64,000 nucleotides of DNA from Sphaerospermopsis sp. SIO1G1 (GCA_010672785.1 JAAHFX010000002.1:1-64000), one strand, 5' to 3'; counted from the stretch's first letter, positions 26,008 through 35,934 are shown. The notes: generated by a model not told the origin, from the sequence alone. Made by a program: numbers and translations.

Positions 26008-27438
26008 ATGACTTATATCTCCATGCTGAAAAATATACCAGAACTATTAAATCAACCCACAGGTATAGCAGCCATAGCTTCTGTTGGTATTCATGGTGCT
26101 ATTGCTTTAATTGTGCCATTGATGCCTGTAGACTCTAATCAATCCACAGAAGCTAACAATAACAAGACTGTTGGTTTAATGGAGTTTAGCCCAGATGACC
26201 TAGCTAGACTACCGCAAACTTCCGAAAATGCCCAAACTGCTTTACAACCACTGCAATTACCACAACAACAACAAATTAAGTTACCTCAATTTGATACGGA
26301 AGTAGCTGTAATTCCACCGTTACAAACTCCATCTCCTACTCAGACTGTACTACCAGTTATTCCCAAATCAACCTCCAATTATAATCTTTCTTACCTGCCT
26401 AAAAAGCAAGCCGCACCAATGTTTACTCAAAGGGATTTTAGAACTCAAGTTTCTAATTTCCGGGTGAGTAGTAATTTACCTCGCACTACACCTCGTGTTT
26501 CAACCCCTTCTGTGTCTCCATTTGTTAGTAAGACAGATGCTCAAATTAGTAAAACCCAGCCTCTGAGAGTTAATAAACTGCCACAAGTTAAACCTAATAA
26601 TGACATATCTGGAGTGCCTTTAATTAATCCTTCTGCTGATCCTATTGATATTAATTCAACCAGACGACCTAGAGAATTTACAGAATTTAAAAATCCCAGT
26701 ATAGCTAGTAATACAGAAGTTAATCCTGTGACACCTGCTGGCTTATTGATTGGTGGATCAATGGAGCGCAAGAGTAAATTAAGACCAGATTCACCAAGTA
26801 TTGTTTCGTCTGCTAACAATTCTACTGAAAGAAAAATTATAGTACCGACAATTAATCCATCTGAAGCTCAGGTGCAAAAAAATCAACGGTTACTTGCTAA
26901 ACTTAACTCTAACGAACAGCCAAGAAAAGCTGTGCAAATAGCGTCTCCAGTCATTAAACAGCAAGCTGTTATCCGTAAAACTATTGCCACAGATAATCCA
27001 GAAATAGAGGGTACTGTTTCCGGTCAATTAGTTGTTGATGGGGATGGTAAAGTACTAGATATTAAGTTTCAAGGTCGCAAGGTAACTCCTCAATTACAAT
27101 CAAGAACTAGGGCTTTTTTGAGTGCTAATGCTCCCAAGGGTGACAAGCAAGTTAGTTATTATCCTTTCCAGCTTCAGTTTAAAAATACCAATCGTGACTC
27201 GATGAAGGGCAATGACGTACAGTTAAAACCTTCCACAGGTAACAATAATCAACCAGTAGCAGAACAGCAAGATCGGAAAAATCCAACTAAAAACCAAGCT
27301 GTAGTTGTTCCTAACTCTCCACCAAAGGCTGAAGTTTTAGAGGAGACACCGAAATCTGCTAATGACTCTACTCAAAATTTGATCCAGAAGTTACGTCAAG
27401 TTAAACAAGAAAGACAAAGTTCAGCTTCAGATCAGTGA
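26008..27438 (+). CDS. TonB-like energy-transducer-type protein
   Basis: 476 residues. One N-terminal membrane helix (TGIAAIASVGIHGAIALIVPLM, ~residues 17-38) with a His as in TonB anchors, then a long Pro/Gln/Ser/Asn-rich periplasmic linker, then a short folded region (EIEGTVSGQLVVDGDGKVLDIKFQGRKVTPQLQSRTRAFLSANAP) that resembles the TonB C-terminal fold only loosely. No ExbB/ExbD or receptor gene is close. A further disordered basic tail follows, which is unusual. I infer an envelope-spanning protein; TonB function is plausible but unproven. Confidence 0.6.
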   Translation: MTYISMLKNIPELLNQPTGIAAIASVGIHGAIALIVPLMPVDSNQSTEANNNKTVGLMEFSPDDLARLPQTSENAQTALQPLQLPQQQQIKLPQFDTEVAVIPPLQTPSPTQTVLPVIPKSTSNYNLSYLPKKQAAPMFTQRDFRTQVSNFRVSSNLPRTTPRVSTPSVSPFVSKTDAQISKTQPLRVNKLPQVKPNNDISGVPLINPSADPIDINSTRRPREFTEFKNPSIASNTEVNPVTPAGLLIGGSMERKSKLRPDSPSIVSSANNSTERKIIVPTINPSEAQVQKNQRLLAKLNSNEQPRKAVQIASPVIKQQAVIRKTIATDNPEIEGTVSGQLVVDGDGKVLDIKFQGRKVTPQLQSRTRAFLSANAPKGDKQVSYYPFQLQFKNTNRDSMKGNDVQLKPSTGNNNQPVAEQQDRKNPTKNQAVVVPNSPPKAEVLEETPKSANDSTQNLIQKLRQVKQERQSSASDQ

Positions 27439-27523
27439 TTTGTTCAGAAGTTAAATTAATTGTATTTATGACGAAGCAGTGTGGTGTTAAGGATAATGTG
27501 ATTTCTTTACCACCCTGTTTCTG

Positions 27524-27728
27524 TAGGTTTTGTTAAAAAAGTGATCTTTTGAGACTAGGGAACAGAGAACAGGGAACAGGGAAAAGTTTCAAGAGTTGGT
27601 AAGTTTAAATTTTCAACCAAGGTGCAAGGTTTTCAAGCACTCAACCTCTAAATATTTGCACTTTTAAGATTTCAAATTGCCTAAAACCCAATACCAGTAA
27701 TATTTTCACATTTATTCAGCCAGCCCTG
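27524..27728. repeat. MITE-like element family 1, full diverged copy
   Basis: Left TAGGTTTTGTTAAAAAAGTGATC, right TTTATTCAGCCAGCCCTG. Interior has GGGAACAGGGAACAGGG, AAGAGTTGGTAAG, AGGTGCAAGGTTTTCAAGCACT and TTTGCACTTTTAAGATTT, as in the 44.9-kb copy. Confidence 0.65.
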
Positions 27729-27742
27729 TATAAAAATAAAAT

Positions 27743-27797
27743 CAGCGGTAAGTGTCTATCCTATTGTTTCCCAGGATATAACTTGTTACCGCCGCTG
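27743..27797 (-). terminator. Long hairpin between the TonB-like gene and petE
   Basis: CAGCGGTAA pairs with TTACCGCcGCTG and an inner TATCCT/AGGATA stem stacks inside. A four-T run follows on the plus strand. Lying in a convergent gap, it could terminate the TonB-like gene and/or petE, about 75 bases past the petE stop; the direction is uncertain. Confidence 0.45.
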
Positions 27798-27871
27798 TTT
27801 TGTGATTTGAAAAACCTAAATTTAGTTAACACAGGCTGGCTAAGGTTTTTCAATTTGTGAAAGCTCTGAGC

Positions 27872-28249
27872 CTATTTAACAACTATTTTACCTACCATAC
27901 CAGCACCACGGTGAGGTTCACACCAGTATGTGTAAGTACCAGGTTCTGTGAAAGTACTGTCAATGGAAGCGTTAGGTGCCATTAATAATTGTTTGTGGCT
28001 TAATTCTTCATGGCCTTCAACAACAACATTGTGGGGAGCTAGTTTGTTGTTTACCCACTCAACTGTATCACCAGCTTCAATAGTAACTGTTTTGGGTTGG
28101 AAAGCTAACATTCCATTGTCAGCACCCATTTTCACTTGTACTGTCTCAGCAGATGCTGTGGGAGTAAAAATAGCGAAAGTACCAGCAACGAAAATTACTG
28201 TTAATACTGCTAATGTAAAGCGTTTTAAACTGGTTGCGATCAGCTTCAT
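27872..28249 (-). CDS. petE: Plastocyanin precursor
   Basis: Soluble blue-copper electron carrier between cytochrome b6f and photosystem I in the thylakoid lumen. 125 residues: a Sec-type signal (hydrophobic LAVLTVIFVAGTFAIF) cleaved after TASA at residue 34, leaving a 91-residue mature form. Copper ligands are His73 (APHNVV), Cys110, His113 and Met118 in the YWCEPHRGAGMVG loop. The segment between HNVVV and LSHKQL is short (EGHEE), so the mature protein is the compact type as in Synechococcus elongatus, not the ~105-residue form of Nostoc PCC 7120. Single gene; copper regulation is expected but no operator is recognised. Confidence 0.97.
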   Translation of the reverse strand: MKLIATSLKRFTLAVLTVIFVAGTFAIFTPTASAETVQVKMGADNGMLAFQPKTVTIEAGDTVEWVNNKLAPHNVVVEGHEELSHKQLLMAPNASIDSTFTEPGTYTYWCEPHRGAGMVGKIVVK

Positions 28250-28563
28250 ATATCTCTCCTGAAATATAATTTTATTTTTCTCTTCTCGTTCCTAAATTTA
28301 ATTTAACACCAAATATGACAATCTGTCATAGATTAATTTTTTTTAATAATTATGAGAGTGATCAAACAAAGTAAGTTGGAAAATACGAAGTTCCAAGTCC
28401 TGCTTCCAGATAGAAAATCTAAGCAAAACTAACTTTTTTGTGAGCAATGATGAAAGTTTAGCTTCAACTAACTCAGGTATCAGGACTTGAAACCGAATAT
28501 CTTGCCAAATTCAGGGCAAATTTGCCACTATTTCACGAAATAAGTAATGGATCTCCCAAGTTT
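28250..28563. other. petE-psbV spacer
   Basis: Both genes run leftward. The ~310 bases between them are AT-rich and presumably carry the petE promoter and the end of the psbV transcript. I see no further gene, repeat or clear terminator. Confidence 0.4.
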
Positions 28564-29055
28564 TTAATAATGGATTTTACCACCACCCCATCTAATACCC
28601 ACGATTTTGGGCTGGATGAGGATGTGAGCAGCGATCGCTTCTAAGTCTTCATCAGTGAGGTTTCTCATTTCTGTGAAGATATCCGCACTCTTGAGACTGG
28701 GGTGAATTTCAGAAATCTCAATTTCACCATCATAGGTAGTGGGGTTTTTCATATAATCTACCAAGCCTTCAACATTGTTACGTGGTGGTGTAGCCAGTGC
28801 AAGTGCTTCTGGTTCTAAACCCACGTTTTGGTTAGTCTTGGTTACACCCCCTGCGTGACATTGAGCGCAGGTATCATTAAATAATTGTTTGCCTTTAGCC
28901 ACTTGTGGTACGCTAATAACAGCTTGTTCACCGCTATCATTTATTCTAACGGTTCTAGTACCTTCATCTAGTTGTACTGCTGTTGCATTACCAATAAATA
29001 ACTGAAATGTCAGCAAAACAGTAGCAGCAACAAAACTAATCAGTCTTCTAAACAT
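28564..29055 (-). CDS. psbV: Cytochrome c-550 (photosystem II extrinsic protein V)
   Basis: 163 residues: signal peptide (LISFVAATVLLTFQLFIGNATA) cleaved around residue 26, mature 137 residues as in other PsbV. Heme attachment CAQCH at 63-67; the sixth ligand is the His in SEIHPSLKSADIF, which gives the low-potential bis-His cytochrome. The ending IRWGGGKIHY is diagnostic. PsbV stabilises the oxygen-evolving Mn cluster on the lumen side of PSII with PsbO and PsbU. No psbV2 copy is adjacent. Confidence 0.98.
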   Translation of the reverse strand: MFRRLISFVAATVLLTFQLFIGNATAVQLDEGTRTVRINDSGEQAVISVPQVAKGKQLFNDTCAQCHAGGVTKTNQNVGLEPEALALATPPRNNVEGLVDYMKNPTTYDGEIEISEIHPSLKSADIFTEMRNLTDEDLEAIAAHILIQPKIVGIRWGGGKIHY

Positions 29056-29493
29056 ATTTCCCCTTCAAATTTGTCATGCTTAAGATAGCTAAGACACTAA
29101 TAGTTCTAATAAGCATAGATAAACATCGTATTTATCTGACGCTTAAAGTTTGCTGATCATACCGACGGGGAGAATTACAACGCCTTGATTTATACGGCTA
29201 AAACCTATCAGGATAACTGTAGGTAAAATATTCTCGCTATCATTAACATCAGCATGAATCAGTTTACCATTAGCTGCTCTACATAGCTGCTGACACTAAG
29301 TTTGTGGATTCCAGGTAGTTAAAATAGTTGATATTTTGATACAAATCTTTATAAAAAAGTTGAGAATTTCAGAATTGACTTGATTGAAAGGATGTCTTAA
29401 AAGTCTATTTTTCCGGGGGTATTTAAAGGAATCACAATTTTATAAATACTTATGAAAAACTTTTAAAACATCCTTTATAATTATTAACTGAGT
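29056..29493. other. Spacer upstream of psbV
   Basis: About 440 AT-rich bases between psbV and accD, both leftward. Should contain the psbV promoter. The stretches AAAAGTCTATTTTTCCGGG and AACATCCTTTATAA at 29400-29480 suggest a weak hairpin (AGGATGTCTTAAAAG against CTTTTAAAACATCCT) about 15-90 bases past the accD stop, perhaps its terminator. Confidence 0.4.
29392..29475 (-). terminator. Possible accD transcript-end hairpin
   Basis: AAAGGATGTCTTAAAAG and CTTTTAAAACATCCTTT are near-perfect inverted repeats ~50 bases apart just beyond the accD stop. The loop is long and there is no clean T-run directly after, so a terminator role is tentative. Confidence 0.35.
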
Positions 29494-30444
29494 TTAATCT
29501 ACACCTGTAGAACTTAAACTCATGCTCTCCCACACCATCATATTTTGTGTAGTAGGCATAGGCTGATGTAAAGAAATCAATTGTGCTAATGTGTTTTTCA
29601 ACTGAGTACGGGAGACAATTTCATCTACAAAACCGTGTTTGAGTAAATCTTCAGCGGTTTGGAAATCTTCAGGTAATTTTTCCCGCAGGGTTTGTTCAAT
29701 AACTCGTCTACCAGCAAAACCAATGGTAGCTTTGGGTTCAGCTAGGATCAGATCACCCAACATTGCAAAACTAGCAGTTACACCTCCGGTAGTTGGATTC
29801 GTCAAAACAGGGATATACAATAAACGAGCATCTTGATGACGTTGTAAAGCAGCAGAGATTTTCGCCATTTGCATTAAGGACAACATTCCTTCCTGCATTC
29901 TTGCACCACCGGAGGTACAAACTATCACAACTGGGTAGCGACGTTGGGTAGCTTGTTCTATCAAACGGGTAAGTTTTTCGCCTACCACAGAACCCATGCT
30001 ACCACCCATAAATCGAAAGTCCATCACTCCTAAAGCGATGGGTAAACTGTTAATTTGACCTAAACCGGTTTTGACAGCATCAATTAAACCAACTTTTTCT
30101 TGGTATTCCCGTATGCGATCGCTATAAGCTTTGCGATCACGAAAACCCAGAGGATCAGTTGGGTGGAGGTTGTCATCTATTGGCTGCCAGGTATTTGTAT
30201 CAATGAGTTGTTTAATTCGTTCATCACTATCAACTCGATTATGATGGCCACATTCTGTACAAACCATTTGATTGGCTTTTAAATCTTTTGTATAAGTTAA
30301 AACACCACATTTAGGGCATTTATGCCATAAACCATCTGCTATTTCTCGCTCTTGCCGTTCTGAATTAGTAGTGCCGGATTTACGACGATTTGCAAACCAA
30401 TCAAATAGAGACTTTAAACCGCGTGATTCTTCGTTGTTTGCCAT
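29494..30444 (-). CDS. accD: Acetyl-CoA carboxylase carboxyltransferase subunit beta
   Basis: 316 residues. N-terminal C4 zinc ribbon CPKCG...CTECGHH (residues ~43-67), then the crotonase-fold carboxyltransferase domain with [76 protein letters not shown] and [12 protein letters not shown]. Forms an alpha2beta2 complex with AccA that makes malonyl-CoA, the first committed step of fatty acid synthesis. Slightly extended basic N-terminus ([15 protein letters not shown]) is usual in cyanobacteria. No acc partner gene nearby, as is normal here. Confidence 0.97.
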   Translation of the reverse strand: MANNEESRGLKSLFDWFANRRKSGTTNSERQEREIADGLWHKCPKCGVLTYTKDLKANQMVCTECGHHNRVDSDERIKQLIDTNTWQPIDDNLHPTDPLGFRDRKAYSDRIREYQEKVGLIDAVKTGLGQINSLPIALGVMDFRFMGGSMGSVVGEKLTRLIEQATQRRYPVVIVCTSGGARMQEGMLSLMQMAKISAALQRHQDARLLYIPVLTNPTTGGVTASFAMLGDLILAEPKATIGFAGRRVIEQTLREKLPEDFQTAEDLLKHGFVDEIVSRTQLKNTLAQLISLHQPMPTTQNMMVWESMSLSSTGVD

Positions 30445-31227
30445 TTTTTATCTTATGTGAGTAGGTAGGAGATTGAAAATTGGTCTATCCAAATTAATAG
30501 TTTAGGATTGACCATGCCCACTTTAGAAGTGAGTATTGATAATTGAGATGATAGTTTTGATGATCTATTGCGATGATCTTTTTTCACTTCACTAAATCAA
30601 TCATCCAAAATTATGGGTTATCTGATGCAGACAAGATGAAAGCATTTCTTATTTGGCAGCTGAGTGACAATGATTTGCCAATAACAATCTTGTACTGTTG
30701 TGTGATGATAATTATTGATTTCAAATTACTGGCAAAGCCTATGTCAACATGGGCTTTTACTTAATCCCCATGAAAACGAAGTTATATTCTTTTGGGGATA
30801 AATATCAAGTCATGAGCTAATATTATCAAAATATAAAGAATAAATGGGGCATTCAAAGTTACATTCATGGTAGATGTCAGCTACTGATGATGATGTGGGG
30901 TGAATAATCAAAAAAATGCTCAGGAATATTTAAAGTTTATTTTTTAACTAGCAGTGTCATTTCAGTTATCAGTTATCAGTCTGAACGGGTAACAATCAAG
31001 CTAAAGTTAAGACGGGGTAAAGGATGTAGAGTTATAGGGTATGGGAAAAATTAACTCTTTAAAAATCCCAACTCAACATTGGGAAAGCATCAAATAAATT
31101 AACCCAATTACTGTCACCAAAAGGACAATTTTCTCCCTGATCCCTGCTCCTGCCTAGTTTTTACCTTCTTTGTCTCTGGTAAGCTTAAAAGGGGAAGCTT
31201 TAGACCACAATTTTTTGGGATGGAAGT
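30445..31227. other. Long AT-rich spacer without supported gene
   Basis: Between accD and the prepilin peptidase. A 63-codon frame at 30573-30764 has no ribosome site and no likeness to known proteins. A few TCAGTTA units are at 30963, and 31090-31185 repeats a C-rich block (AAATTAACCCAA... CCTGCC...TTTTTACCTT) also seen near 4.84-4.92 kb. Nothing else is identified. Confidence 0.5.
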
Positions 31228-32049
31228 TCATGTCACTGGTAACACGAGCTGTAGATAGGATGTAACAATTGCTTCCCCAGCAAAAGCTGCAATTACAGCA
31301 CCCAAGGCGAGGAAAGGACCAAAGGGCATTCTTTGCCCCATTTGATGGCGTGAGAACATCATAGCACCCCCACCCACAACTGCACCGAAAAAGCAGGCTA
31401 AAAAAGCGGCAACCAGTAGATATTTCCAGCCTAACCAAGCTCCCATCATGGCTGACAATTTGGCATCACCTGCACCCATGACAGGTTTTCCAAAAGCTAT
31501 AGAACCTAAAATAGAAATACTGTCAAATAACCACAAGCCCAAGACTACACCACCAATACCAAAGATAAGATATTTAACTACACTGTTCCAGCTAGGGTCT
31601 GTGAAATAACCTAAACTGATTTGAAAGCATAGGCCTAATACTAACCCTGACTTAGTGAGAGGGCCAGGTAAAGTCATGGTATCCCAGTCAATTAGAGATA
31701 AGGCTAATAACCAACTACAAAATGCCCAGTAACCTACAGTCAGAAATGAAAATTGAAATAGCCAAAATACTATTAAAAATATAACTCCTGTGGCGGCTTC
31801 TACTAAGGGATAACGCGGAGATATTTTAGTTTGACAATAACGACATTTCCCTTTTAACCACAACCAACCAAAAACAGGTACATTGTCATAAGCTTTGAGT
31901 TGATTTAAGCATTTGGGACAACGGGAAGGTGGCCAAAGTAATGATAATCCTGCTGGTAAGCGATAAACGACAACGTTAATAAAGCTACCAATAGCTGCAC
32001 CCAAACCAAAGACAATAATACTGGTAGGTAAAAAGACTAATGCGTCCAT
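31228..32049 (-). CDS. pilD: Prepilin leader peptidase / N-methyltransferase
   Basis: 273 residues, integral membrane aspartyl protease. Two CxxC pairs in the cytoplasmic loop (CPKCLNQL and CRYCQTK) mark the methyltransferase-type N-terminal part; NVVVYRLP and PRYPLVEAATG are typical. The GxGD motif is GAGDAKLSAMMGAWLGW; the first catalytic Asp is in LIDWDTMTLPG. It cleaves type IV prepilin leaders and methylates the new N-terminus, so it serves type IV pili, motility and competence. The small hypothetical gene ends 48 bases beyond its 5' end region on the same strand. Confidence 0.94.
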   Translation of the reverse strand: MDALVFLPTSIIVFGLGAAIGSFINVVVYRLPAGLSLLWPPSRCPKCLNQLKAYDNVPVFGWLWLKGKCRYCQTKISPRYPLVEAATGVIFLIVFWLFQFSFLTVGYWAFCSWLLALSLIDWDTMTLPGPLTKSGLVLGLCFQISLGYFTDPSWNSVVKYLIFGIGGVVLGLWLFDSISILGSIAFGKPVMGAGDAKLSAMMGAWLGWKYLLVAAFLACFFGAVVGGGAMMFSRHQMGQRMPFGPFLALGAVIAAFAGEAIVTSYLQLVLPVT

Positions 32050-32096
32050 ATTTTTACAGGTAATCGTCAGTTACACTAATGGTCAATGACCGATGA

Positions 32097-32357
32097 CTAA
32101 TACATATATGATTCTATCTGATGTAATGGTATAAAACATTCCTGCGGTAATAACACTGGGTGTTGGGTAAAAATCACCTTACCACGATGGGTGAAACGAC
32201 TAATTGCTACTCCTGAAGGTTGACCGGCTATTTCCGGATGTACTTCACAGTAGGTATAGTATATCTGTCCAGCAGCACGGATCACTGCCGGATCTATCAG
32301 GGAAGTTTGATTTGGTGGGACAGTTTGGTTTTCCTGTCCTTGTAGTGAAGCGTACAC
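32097..32357 (-). CDS. Conserved hypothetical protein, 86 aa
   Basis: No family recognised. The sequence (GQIYYTYCEVHPEIAGQPSGVAISRFTHRGKVIFTQHPVLLPQECFIPLHQIESYMY) is soluble, without signal or membrane helix, and reads as a compact beta-rich protein. The only start in frame after the upstream stop is GTG, immediately next to a TCAGTTA-like repeat, with no clear ribosome site; so the true N-terminus is uncertain. Same strand as pilD and leuB, 89 bases after leuB. Confidence 0.6.
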   Translation of the reverse strand: MYASLQGQENQTVPPNQTSLIDPAVIRAAGQIYYTYCEVHPEIAGQPSGVAISRFTHRGKVIFTQHPVLLPQECFIPLHQIESYMY

Positions 32358-32445
32358 TATCAGTTATTTTTATGAATGGATTTGTGTTTAGTTTATCGAA
32401 AACTTTTAGCAAAGAATACTAAACTTTTCAAGTGGTACATTTTAA

Positions 32446-33534
32446 CTATTTGGATTCAAGAATTTTGATTAAAGCATCACCCATTGCACGACAACCTAAA
32501 AGATTCATTCCTGGGGACATGATATCTCCTGTGCGATCGCCTTGTTGTAAAACCTGTAACACTGCATTTTCGATTAATTCTGCTGCTGCGGGTTGGTCTA
32601 AACCATAACGTAACATCATTGCTGCACTTAAAACCTGTGCTAATGGGTTAGCTTTGTCTTCTCCGGCAATATCTGGGGCTGAACCATGAACTGGTTCATA
32701 TACACCAGGTCCGGATGATCCCAAGCTGGCAGATGGTAACATACCTATACTACCTGTCAGCATTGCTGCTGCATCGGAAAGAATATCGCCAAATAAGTTA
32801 CCAGTAACAATAGTATCAAACTGTTTGGGAGCGCGAACTAACTGCATGGCGGCGTTATCTACATATAAATGAGATAATTCAATTTCTGGATATTCTGAAG
32901 CCATTTTAGTGATTTTTTCTCGCCACAGTTGAGATACATCTAATACATTAGCTTTATCAACTGAGCAGAGTTTTCCACTTCGTTTTTGTGCTGTTTCAAA
33001 GGCAACTCTGCCTATTCTTTCAATTTCTGACTCATTATAAACCATAGTATTTACACCACGTCTTTCCCCAGTCTCTGTAGCAAAAATACCTTTCGGTTTA
33101 CCGAAATAAATGCCTCCTGTTAATTCCCGCACCACCATAATATCTACACCTTCTACTACTTCCTGTTTTAAGGTAGATGCGTCTATGAGTTGGGGTATGA
33201 TTTTTGCAGGTCTTAAATTTGCAAATAGTTCTAAGCCAGACCGTAGTCCTAGCAAACCCGCTTCAGGGCGTTTGTCTGAGGATAAGGAGTCCCATTTATA
33301 ACCACCAATAGCAGCTAGTAATACTGCATCACTGTTACGACAAGTTTCTAAGGTTGTGGATGGTAGAGGTTCACCAGTTTCATCTATTGCTGCACCACCA
33401 ATAAGTGCGGTTTGAAAGTCAAAGTTAATGTCAAAGCGTTTAGCGATGACTTTGAGTACATCCACTGCTACGGCCATAATTTCTGGGCCAATACCATCAC
33501 CAGGAAGTAGGGTTATACGGTAGTTTTGAGTCAT
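32446..33534 (-). CDS. leuB: 3-isopropylmalate dehydrogenase
   Basis: 362 residues, cytoplasmic, third step of leucine synthesis: NAD+-dependent oxidative decarboxylation of 3-isopropylmalate. Motifs: [12 protein letters not shown] at the N-terminus, [16 protein letters not shown] (substrate Arg residues), [64 protein letters not shown] (Mg2+-binding Asp residues) and [21 protein letters not shown] (NAD site). Length matches the family. No other leu gene in the window. Confidence 0.97.
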   Translation of the reverse strand: MTQNYRITLLPGDGIGPEIMAVAVDVLKVIAKRFDINFDFQTALIGGAAIDETGEPLPSTTLETCRNSDAVLLAAIGGYKWDSLSSDKRPEAGLLGLRSGLELFANLRPAKIIPQLIDASTLKQEVVEGVDIMVVRELTGGIYFGKPKGIFATETGERRGVNTMVYNESEIERIGRVAFETAQKRSGKLCSVDKANVLDVSQLWREKITKMASEYPEIELSHLYVDNAAMQLVRAPKQFDTIVTGNLFGDILSDAAAMLTGSIGMLPSASLGSSGPGVYEPVHGSAPDIAGEDKANPLAQVLSAAMMLRYGLDQPAAAELIENAVLQVLQQGDRTGDIMSPGMNLLGCRAMGDALIKILESK

Positions 33535-33668
33535 AGTTAGTTCAAGGTTTTTACTTACAGATTCATTATCATATCAGTCAGGAGTCAGTTTTTTATGTCT
33601 CACGCAAAGACGCTAAAACGCAAAGCGAAGAACGCGAAGTTTATGGTAATAAGATATGAAAGTTGTTG

Positions 33669-34388
33669 TTATTTTTGATCCGGTGTCACATATTCTCCTA
33701 ACTGTGCAAATCTTATTTCTATTCTTCTCCGTTTAGGATTTGCTTTTCTATCTATGTTGGCAAATCCTTGATCATTTGGTAAAAATAGTTGTGCTGCTGA
33801 ATAAGCACGAAATTGTATTTGTTTAAAACGATCTGATTTACTTTTACTTTGTGCTTTTTGCAGTTCTTTGACTACTGCGAGCGCTCGCATTAAACCTAAG
33901 TCAGTATTAGAACCAGCACATAAAATAGCAACATTTTGATTTCCTTTAGCTACTTTTTCTAGGTTTTTATCTAAGTTACTACCAATTTGATTATTACATT
34001 TAAGTTTTCCTAGTTCTTGTCCGTCTGTATGTCCAATAATTTCAATTACATCAACTTGTTTGTCAGTATTTGCTAGTTCAGCTAAATTTTGTTTGATCAA
34101 TTGTAAAATTATGCCATCTCTGCCATTTTTACTAATATCATTTTGTAATTTTTGGGGTAAAACTGCACTACCAGAGGGGAAACTATATTTACTTGCAGGA
34201 AGGGAAATGATTCTAGGTTTACTATCTTTTGGTGGTGGATCAAGAGGTGTTTTTTGTGATAGTTGAGCAACTACGAACATCAGTAGTAAGGTGATAATCA
34301 TGAACGCATTGGACATTAAATCAGTAAATGATGTCCAAACTGTAAATGTTTCTGTATTATTGAATTTATTTCTCGTTAATCTTGACAT
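33669..34388 (-). CDS. ZorB/MotB-like OmpA-domain membrane protein
   Basis: 239 residues. One N-terminal membrane helix (~22-43) starting WTSFTDLMSNAFMIITLLLMF: the W..F.DLM pattern with Asp23 equals the ion-binding aspartate of MotB/ZorB-type stators. A Pro/Lys linker follows, then a C-terminal OmpA peptidoglycan-binding domain: EIIGHTDG (117-123), LMRALAVVKEL, RAYSAAQLFLP and NPKRRRIEIRF. Gene starts 22 bases after the MotA/ZorA-like gene, in the order zorA-zorB. Likely one half of a proton- or sodium-driven membrane complex. Alternative: a TolR/MotB-like partner with an envelope rather than defence role. Confidence 0.7.
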   Translation of the reverse strand: MSRLTRNKFNNTETFTVWTSFTDLMSNAFMIITLLLMFVVAQLSQKTPLDPPPKDSKPRIISLPASKYSFPSGSAVLPQKLQNDISKNGRDGIILQLIKQNLAELANTDKQVDVIEIIGHTDGQELGKLKCNNQIGSNLDKNLEKVAKGNQNVAILCAGSNTDLGLMRALAVVKELQKAQSKSKSDRFKQIQFRAYSAAQLFLPNDQGFANIDRKANPKRRRIEIRFAQLGEYVTPDQK

Positions 34389-34410
34389 TTTATAAATCTA
34401 TCAAATTTGA

Positions 34411-35880
34411 TTAGTTATTTGATGGTGAATTATTGGAATTAGAATTTAATAAAACAGCTAAATTAGCATTAATTTGTTCCATCATTTGAGTATTTTGGCG
34501 AAATTGAGTAGAGAGACTTTGTAATTGATTAACTTGGTTTCCTAGCATACTCGCTAATTGAGGTAAATTTGCATTAGATAATTGAGCAGCATTGGTAATT
34601 ACTCCTGATAGTTGTTGTAAGTTATTATTGTAATCTCCAATTTGTGAACTATGTTGATTTAAGGAATTGACAACTTGATTGACATTGTTCTGTAATGACT
34701 GGGTAGATGTGGAAAGATTTTGGGAATTTTGTACTAGACGTTGGGAAACAGAATCTAGATTTTGTTGATTACTTTGAATTAGGGTTTGGACTTGATTTGA
34801 ATTATTAACTAGTGTCTCACCAAGATTATTTAATTGTTCTGTATTTTGTTGACTAAAGGTTTCTAATTTATTGGAGTTATTTACTAAACTATCATTAACA
34901 TTCTGGAGGTTTTTTCCATAAACTTGGAATGATGATATTGATTGATCAAAAGATTTAGCTGATGTGGATAAGGATGATGTCAAATCAGAAAAAGTTGTGG
35001 TGAGAGTAGCTATTTTATTGGTGGCGTTATTTAAAATATTTGCTCCGGTTTGCAAAGTTTGGGAAGATTGTTCCACAATACTTTGAAAGTTATTTGCTGA
35101 GGTATTGATTTTATTTGTTGAGTTAGTAATAGCGTTTTCAAAAGTTTCTGTATTTTTCTTTAAACTAGATAAGAAGGTGCTTAATGTTTGGGAGTAACTA
35201 TCAATAGAACCAATTAAGTTATCAATTTTATTTGTTAATTGGTCAATTTTACTTGTGTTATTGATAAATAACTCATTATCAATAAAATGTTCTATTGATA
35301 TTAATAAGTTGTTTTTTCGGGTTTCCAAATCAGAACTCGGATGGAATTTTACCAGAAAAGAACTACAACCTAATGCGACTAAGCTACTAATAAAAGCAAT
35401 GGCCATTGAACTGATGATATCTGGTAATAATGTTTGTATATCTATTACTCCTCTGGTATTCACAGCAATAAGAAATAAATTCATTGTGATACCTGTAAAA
35501 GTTCCAATTAATCCAAGAGATAATAGAAGATTTGGTAAAGTTTGATAATACAGTTTTTGTTTTTCCCAATCTTGAAATTGAGAATTATTAGCACATTTGT
35601 CATCAATTAAAGCTGGGCGATTAATTTGCTCGTATTTGTTATTATGACGATTATAAAAATTATTAATTTCATATTTTAATGATTGTTGAATATCGGAAAT
35701 ATCACGACTCAGTTTATTTTTGATTTTTATTCCATCCCATGTAAATTTAATTGTTAATCCCACAAAAGAAATAACAATTAAATAAGAAAAAACTGGAATC
35801 ACAGATGGAACAAAAAAATAAACCAAAAGTAATAATCCCAACACAGCTATTAAAGTGTTACGAATAGTGTTATTTTGCAT
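34411..35880 (-). CDS. ZorA/MotA-TolQ-like membrane protein with long cytoplasmic tail
   Basis: 489 residues. Two N-terminal helices (~9-28, ~30-48), a cytoplasmic loop (~50-112), then two helices with the MotA/TolQ/ExbB signature: LPNLLLSLGLIGTFTGITMNLF (115-140) and LLPDIISSMAIAFISSLVALGCSSFLV (~151-178). Residues ~180-489 are a Ser/Asn/Gln/Thr-rich heptad tail. The same topology (channel core plus long helical tail into the cytoplasm) defines ZorA of the Zorya antiphage system; MotA and TolQ lack such a tail. The tail here (~310 residues) is shorter than in Escherichia coli ZorA. First gene of a two-gene operon with the OmpA-domain partner. Confidence 0.65.
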   Translation of the reverse strand: MQNNTIRNTLIAVLGLLLLVYFFVPSVIPVFSYLIVISFVGLTIKFTWDGIKIKNKLSRDISDIQQSLKYEINNFYNRHNNKYEQINRPALIDDKCANNSQFQDWEKQKLYYQTLPNLLLSLGLIGTFTGITMNLFLIAVNTRGVIDIQTLLPDIISSMAIAFISSLVALGCSSFLVKFHPSSDLETRKNNLLISIEHFIDNELFINNTSKIDQLTNKIDNLIGSIDSYSQTLSTFLSSLKKNTETFENAITNSTNKINTSANNFQSIVEQSSQTLQTGANILNNATNKIATLTTTFSDLTSSLSTSAKSFDQSISSFQVYGKNLQNVNDSLVNNSNKLETFSQQNTEQLNNLGETLVNNSNQVQTLIQSNQQNLDSVSQRLVQNSQNLSTSTQSLQNNVNQVVNSLNQHSSQIGDYNNNLQQLSGVITNAAQLSNANLPQLASMLGNQVNQLQSLSTQFRQNTQMMEQINANLAVLLNSNSNNSPSNN

Positions 35881-35934
35881 AATCTTAATTTTTAATTAAT
35901 TGCGTAAGAATACTTAATGAAGTCCTGGTTTCAA

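Noticed and set aside
31640..31700. Prepilin peptidase has LPG where many have LPD after the first catalytic Asp
   Set aside because: The catalytic aspartates (in LIDWD and GAGD) are intact, and this position varies in cyanobacterial PilD, so no loss of activity is implied.
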